Positions 59,280 to 64,000 of a DNA stretch of 64,000 bases are shown piece by piece. This DNA comes from Zygnema cylindricum. Lineage: Eukaryota > Streptophyta > Zygnematophyceae > Zygnematales > Zygnemataceae. A program made the translations under genes and the position numbers. The stretch covers positions 62,001 through 126,000 of the forward strand of contig JBBHKE010000755.1 in assembly GCA_037447655.1 (NCBI GenBank), written 5' to 3'. Position 1 is the first letter of the stretch. The number at the start of each line of letters is the position of its first letter. The notes under the pieces are model-generated. The model ran no database searches and had not been told where the DNA came from. It saw only the letters and a list, made by a program, of their open reading frames with translations.

Positions 59280-60250
59280 GTCTAGACAGTCTCCTCAACT
59301 GTCCCCATGAGTTGAATTACCACACACTGGACGTGACTATTGATACACTTGGTAAAAAAAGGTACGATCGACAGCGGACGAGCGATTACAACCTCAAATT
59401 TGGCCACGTACTTTCGTACAAGGTGAATTCAAATCTAACAAAATCGACAAAAAATTATTTGTCGGAGGATATCTTTTTGACGCTTCTTTCTTTCGTGGAA
59501 ACTAATTTACCTTTAGAACATAATGGCAAACGATAAAGTACAAAATTTCATTTTGAAAAGGACTTCGTAATGGTTGGTACAACGACATGACAAGAACATA
59601 CAAATTGTACATTCGCATAGGGATGCAAAATATTTTAATTTGGGTTTGTCCTTACATACGTCGTCCAGATTTTGTGCTTTTCAATTTTTTTTTACATTCG
59701 TAGCCGGTTGAGTTGTAACCTACGTGGTTCCAATCGCAATGGAGCATGTAAGTTGTAGGTGCCTTGGTGGCACGAACTAATGGAGAAGTGATACAAATAT
59801 TACTGCTAGTAAACGTGGTTGTACGATAGCTGGAAACGCTTGATGGACAATGGCCCTAAGTCTCCAGTGGTTCATAATATTTTTGAACCGTTTTGTTTTT
59901 TTTATAATGTATGTACGTGGCGGGAATTATGGGATTCGTTTTTGACCATCATCATGTTTGTTTAAACTTGCGGTCACTTAATCCGTTTTGCCTTCGGATC
60001 ATTTTGTCCTCGATGAGATCATTACTACTATTGAGTATCCAATCGGGAGTTTTCAATTTTCAATATCAAGGTATATCTCTATCCTTATCAATATGGCAAT
60101 TCGATTTCATTAGTGACTCCAATTCTTGTAAAAAATTTAAACCGCAAAAAAATGCATATAGTTAAATATTTATACTCTATACATGAGTATTTCGTCGCAA
60201 AACTTGTGATGTTAAAGCCACCAGGGTCGAAAAGGGGTAAAGTAGAGCAT
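59280..60250. other. Spacer, no gene recognised
   Basis: AT-rich. Short frames here have no motif I recognise. Confidence 0.5.
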
Positions 60251-60251
60251 T

Positions 60252-60253
60252 AC

Positions 60254-60285
<32 letters not shown>

Positions 60286-60286
60286 G
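60252..60286. repeat. AT microsatellite
   Basis: Alternating TA/CA run at the broken edge of the LTR remnant that follows. Confidence 0.85.
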
Positions 60287-60893
60287 CATAAATGGACGCG
60301 TGTCCACATTTTACTTGTCCGTATGTTCCTCGGAATTCTTACGACCAAATGTCATCTCTCCACGTGGCGCTAGGTCATGCCACGTCACAAAACGCCAAAA
60401 TGACCATTCCGAGATCACGGCAATGACGTGAGCCGTTGGATAAAAACCGACATTCAATATAAGCCGTCGAAACAAATGTCCGATTCATTTTTTTCGTGCG
60501 GTATCATGTTAGCACTGTATTCAACTATTTCTATGTCCTTTCATTTGTATTTCCGTTAATCGGTTTATAGATCGTAACATGGTGTAAGTATTAATCATAC
60601 CCTATATACTTTAACGAACTTCTACGACCGACAGGTTAGAGCTGACGGTTACGCCTCGCTCTGACGGTCGGGGGTTCGAGTCCTACTGGACTCAACCTTT
60701 TGTTGAGTGATATAAGTCACTCTTTAGTCATGTTTATTAGGCTAGAGGCAGCCATGGCTCCACTTCTCTCTCTCTCTCCTTAAGTGACTACAACAAGTAT
60801 GGGGGATAGAGAGGAAAGGTGGAAGCAGGCTGCCTGATCTTTTTCCTTCTTTTAGACCTAGAAAATATTCTACAAATCAAGTGACTTTCAACA
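60287..60893 (-). mobile_element. Truncated solo LTR of the A-G copia family
   Basis: Aligns with the outer 600 bp of LTR D: CACGTGGCGC, GCCGTTGGATAAAAACC, AGCCGTCGAAACAAATGTCC, the tRNA-like module, GCAGCCATGGCTCCAC, and the end GACCTAGAAAATATT...CAACA. No internal region adjoins, and the inner half is missing. Confidence 0.72.
60626..60701 (+). promoter_or_regulatory. Antisense tRNA-like Pol III module in LTR remnant
   Basis: AGAGCTGACGGTTACGCC D-arm-like segment, a perfect B box GGTTCGAGTCC at 60673-60683 and TTTT at 60698-60701. Closest of all copies to a true tRNA, but no 7-bp acceptor stem is evident. Confidence 0.5.
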
Positions 60894-61484
60894 AAGAGAA
60901 ATCGCACTCGAATTTAATTCATAGTGAAAAAGGATGGGTGATACGGCGTGAACCTCTTCTTACATGTTCAAACGGTTATTATTTGAAGTTGTGAACAAGG
61001 ACAAGATCGACTAGACTATTAGAAAACGTAGATAAACTATTGCTATGTGTGCTATGTAGTTAGCGTTAATGTCTTGTTACATTTAGGTCCTTAAACCCAA
61101 AAAAGCGTTAACAACACTAAAATTTTTGTTACATTAACAAATTTTTCACATTAATAACAATTCACGGTGTACATAAAGAAAAAAAAACAAATTTAACTGT
61201 CAAAAACGCGATGGTTAAAACCATCAAAGTACAAAACATTTTTGAAACTAAAAAGTGTTGATGACCATTAAAGGGACGAGAACTTAGTACGACAGGAGCC
61301 GTTGATTTACATAATTGGTAATTGCACTTGGCTGAAAAGCCACTGGCGCGAAGCTACCATGTGTAGGATTATGACTCAACGCCTCTAAAACCATAAAAAC
61401 CCTAAAAGACAAAAGTAATAGCCAAAACAAAACTAAAATAATTACAATCTCTTATAATGCACGAATATGTCCGGCTACTACCCC
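60894..61484. other. Spacer, no gene recognised
   Basis: AT-rich sequence without recognisable genes or repeats. Confidence 0.5.
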
Positions 61485-61487
61485 TTA

Positions 61488-62339
61488 AGGTGTGTGCCCA
61501 TGTGTTCAAGCAAGGGTTTTTATTCGTCGTTTTCACAAAAAAATGGAATTTCAACGAGAAAATCTTATGCAAAACGAAAAATGGGCATGAACCAAAGTAC
61601 ATTTTGGGTCATCTAGGAGCTTGGATAGTACGTCAATTTGGCGTTATTATCATTTTCCACCCATTTCCGCGTCACGCCAGCTCAACTTCACACTTGTTAT
61701 GGAATCAAAGTGCGACCTAATTTTAATTAAAACAAAACCCTATTGACGAATAGAAAATCGAGATTGTGCGTGTTTGCACAAAAGATAATACACGCTATTT
61801 TTTTTACTGCTTGTCACGTGCATGTATGTACGAAAATGACAAGGATGGACGGAGAAAAAATTGTTGGGGTCTCGGACCTCCACTTCATTCATGGGTCTTT
61901 CGCAAAAGTTTACGTCGTCCTCGTCTCTCTCGCTCTTTCTCACTCGATCGCTCTTTTTTCTCTCTTCTCTAAATAAAATGCAACAATAATAGTATCAAAT
62001 GAAAGATATATATATATTTGAATATTTTTGGTCTTAGTTTGATGGCATATCGAATTTTAAAAGATAAGAAAAAGAACTCGGGAAGCGTTCACATGACGAC
62101 AAACATGAAACACATATAAAGTATAGACTTAACGTTCACTGTACTTTTGAAGAATTGTTTTTTTTGTATTGCTAAAGTTTTTCCCGTACGGAACTGTATT
62201 TTCGATGAAAACGATAGGAAAAAATCGATATTTTAATACATGGGGACATTCTCAAAAAACATTTTGAAAAGTAAACCGTAAAATCAGCGCTAAAATCCAG
62301 CGTAACATTCTAAAGTTTCGGTTACATGGGCACACACCC
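61488..62339. mobile_element. PIF/Harbinger-like non-autonomous element
   Basis: 852 bp with 16-bp ends AGGTGTGTGCCCATGT and ACATGGGCACACACCC (one mismatch when inverted), flanked by TTA on both sides (61485-61487, 62340-62342). A 3-bp TTA/TAA duplication is typical of PIF/Harbinger. The interior has no transposase. Confidence 0.6.
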
Positions 62340-62342
62340 TTA

Positions 62343-62837
62343 GAGTTGGCAAAGGAGAGGATCTTTGGCAAATCAGTCTTTGATTTGACAAAGTGCAAGA
62401 TCTCTTGTAGAATCTGCCCTTAGACTCGGCCAACGACAGGATCTTTCGGAGAATCGAGATTTCGATTCATCTGCATGTACAGTATCTCATAAAATATTTC
62501 CACTCACCAAATATTCAAAGATTTTAATATCGGCATATCACTTTGGATTCTAGATACTCTTTATGTGAGGATGGCGCCCAATGATTAAAAAACGACGAAA
62601 TCTCTACAACATACGAGGCAATTGATTTTGCTCACAATAAACATTATTCGCTCTTTTGGCTGTCAAACCTACAACTGTGGACGGAATAAGCGTAAGGATT
62701 TTAATATCATTTTTTTAGAAATATTATACCGACGTAGACACCAACCCTACGCGATATCGTGATCCACGAATCATCAACATTAGATTTTGTCCAATAGGGT
62801 AAAAAGATTAAGGTTAAAATTCCATTACACGAAAGTG
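62343..62837. other. Spacer, no gene recognised
   Basis: Contains two similar stretches (GGCAAAGGAGAGGATCTTTGG near 62350 and GCCAACGACAGGATCTTTCG near 62418); otherwise nothing recognised. Confidence 0.45.
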
Positions 62838-63050
62838 GAGTTCGTTACTGAACACCGTACGGTTTCGTACAACGGCATACAAACTTGTACCTTTATTTTG
62901 TTTTTATCAGTTGAAACATCGTTACTGGAAAGTTGTCGTGAGGCTCCAATGATGTAAGCGTAATTCCTAGCCGTTGGATATTCCACTTTTTAAGATCCGC
63001 GAAGCAATCGCACACATTGTCCTATGTCACGATACTCTCATCGCGAGGAG
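62838..63050 (+). repeat. Dispersed repeat R1, copy 4
   Basis: GTTACTGAACACCGTACGG..., GTTACTGGAAAGTTGTCG..., GCCGTTGGATATTCC and the shared end GAAGCAATCGCAC. Confidence 0.5.
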
Positions 63051-63380
63051 AGTTGTACGATACTAGTCGTGTACCAATACGTGTACCCTTAGTACGCGTA
63101 AAAAGGCAAAATATCTCCGCTTTGAACAAGCGATCAAAAGCCTACACATCGTATAGGCCATGTGCCTACGTCGTACATGCCATGTGCCGCTTGCCACGCT
63201 GGATGCAGGTGAGCTGGAAATATCCTATCCTCGCACGCTCTGTCTGACATCCACCGACATTCAAAGTATGCCGCGACATTCAAAGTTTGCCGCGTTTTTC
63301 TGCCAGTCTGTTTCGAAATTTTGATTTCCATCTTCAAAATCAAAATCTGGCCGCAAACTTTACGCACGAATCATTAACTA

Positions 63381-63995
63381 CAGCGCGAATCGTAATTAGA
63401 GTAAATTATTCTAATTCGGTCGCTCGAAAGTTCGACTCTATCACATCAAATAGAATAATTGATTCTATTTTTTCATTATTCTAATTTAGGTGAGGTTTAA
63501 TTAGCGTAAAATATTCTTTTATAGGCTTATTCCAAATAGTGTGGAGTACGGAGGTTGTCTGACCGTGCAAAATTGTGCTTTTATAAGTAAAAAGGTTTAG
63601 ATAATGATTTAATAGAATCACGCTTGCACATGAAATCGCACTAAACAAAAAAATCAATCACATCAAAAAAAGTTGTTTGCATAACTCTCGTCCGTCGACA
63701 GCATCGTCGTCAGTGTGAACATTAATTGACATTCAGTGCGACAAATAGTACTAGCGTCATAATGACGTCAATACTATACAGACTGACAGATTTTGTACAT
63801 CTACGTAATTTAGTGTTCACAATTATCGCGCACATAATTATCGCTGACATAACCCAATATAGAATACTTAAATAAATTAGAGTAAACTTCATAGTTGAAA
63901 AAGCTCTATCACATAAATTAGCATTCATTACTCTAATTATTATTTTTGGTTTTTTTACTCTGATTTTTTCATTACTCTAATTAAGATTCGCGGTG
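63381..63995. mobile_element. Tc1/mariner-like miniature element with TA flanks
   Basis: 615 bp. Left end CAGCGCGAATCGTAATTAGA and right end TCTTAATTAGAGTAA-type when inverted: 22 of 24 bases agree between the inverted ends. TA lies on both sides (63379-63380, 63996-63997). Several internal ATTAGAGTAA motifs. No transposase frame. TA duplication and CA start fit Tc1/mariner miniatures, but a 2-bp flank is weak evidence. Confidence 0.5.
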
Positions 63996-64000
63996 TACCT

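Noticed and set aside
60626-60701. A functional tRNA gene
   Set aside because: The B box is perfect but no 7-bp acceptor stem or anticodon stem pairs convincingly, and it lies in the same place as modules in ten other LTRs.
63722-63928. 68-codon minus-strand ORF
   Set aside because: Lies inside the proposed TA-flanked miniature element and has no recognisable motif.

Overview
The window looks like a repeat-rich, AT-rich nuclear segment of a streptophyte, most likely an early-diverging lineage such as a bryophyte or a charophyte alga. The grounds are one gene with many canonical GT-AG introns encoding a PAS-domain hybrid histidine kinase, a kind known from mosses and other basal streptophytes, set among nested Ty1/copia LTR retrotransposons, a TRIM-like miniature and small DNA transposons. 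The lineage is an inference; no marker in the window fixes the species. I found no bacterial operons, rRNA, CRISPR array or intact ordinary tRNA gene.

Layout. 1-4311: minus-strand copia element A, cut by the window edge. 5155-5666: a 512-bp TRIM-like element with tRNA-type Pol III boxes in its LTRs. 5669-22558: old minus-strand copia element D, which received element B (5736-16532, TSD ACCCA), a solo LTR (17660-18736) and an 806-bp hAT element (20873-21678, 8-bp TSD). Element B in turn received plus-strand element C (11587-15929, TSD CCGCG). 22559-25897: 5'-truncated plus-strand copia E, joined head to head with D. 25898-35518: minus-strand copia F, split by copia G (27365-33760, TSD TCTGG). 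35519-37381: spacer. 37382-47112: the histidine kinase gene, minus strand. 47113-51652: spacer with small repeats and a high density of GTAC. 51653-58090: a second copia family, element H, plus strand. 58091-64000: small inverted-repeat elements, an LTR remnant and AT-rich spacer.

The copia elements share a plan: LTRs of about 1.0-1.2 kb and one gag-pol frame (gag, zinc knuckle, protease, integrase, reverse transcriptase, RNase H). The gag ATG lies inside the 5' LTR and the frame reads through the primer-binding site. That site reads GGTTATGGGCC(CA), complementary to the anticodon region of initiator tRNA-Met, which implies the half-tRNA priming known for Drosophila copia and yeast Ty5. Every copy carries stops or frameshifts, so none appears autonomous.

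The most unusual signal is a tRNA-like module (A-box-like and B-box sequences followed by a T run) on the strand antisense to the coding direction in every LTR examined of the A-G copia family. The TRIM carries comparable boxes in the sense direction. Together they suggest recurrent association of LTR retroelements with Pol III signals, for which the 5S-bearing Cassandra TRIM is the known parallel.

The only host gene I can support is the histidine kinase: three PAS domains, HisKA, HATPase and receiver, with all key residues present. Its introns contain two degenerate minisatellites.
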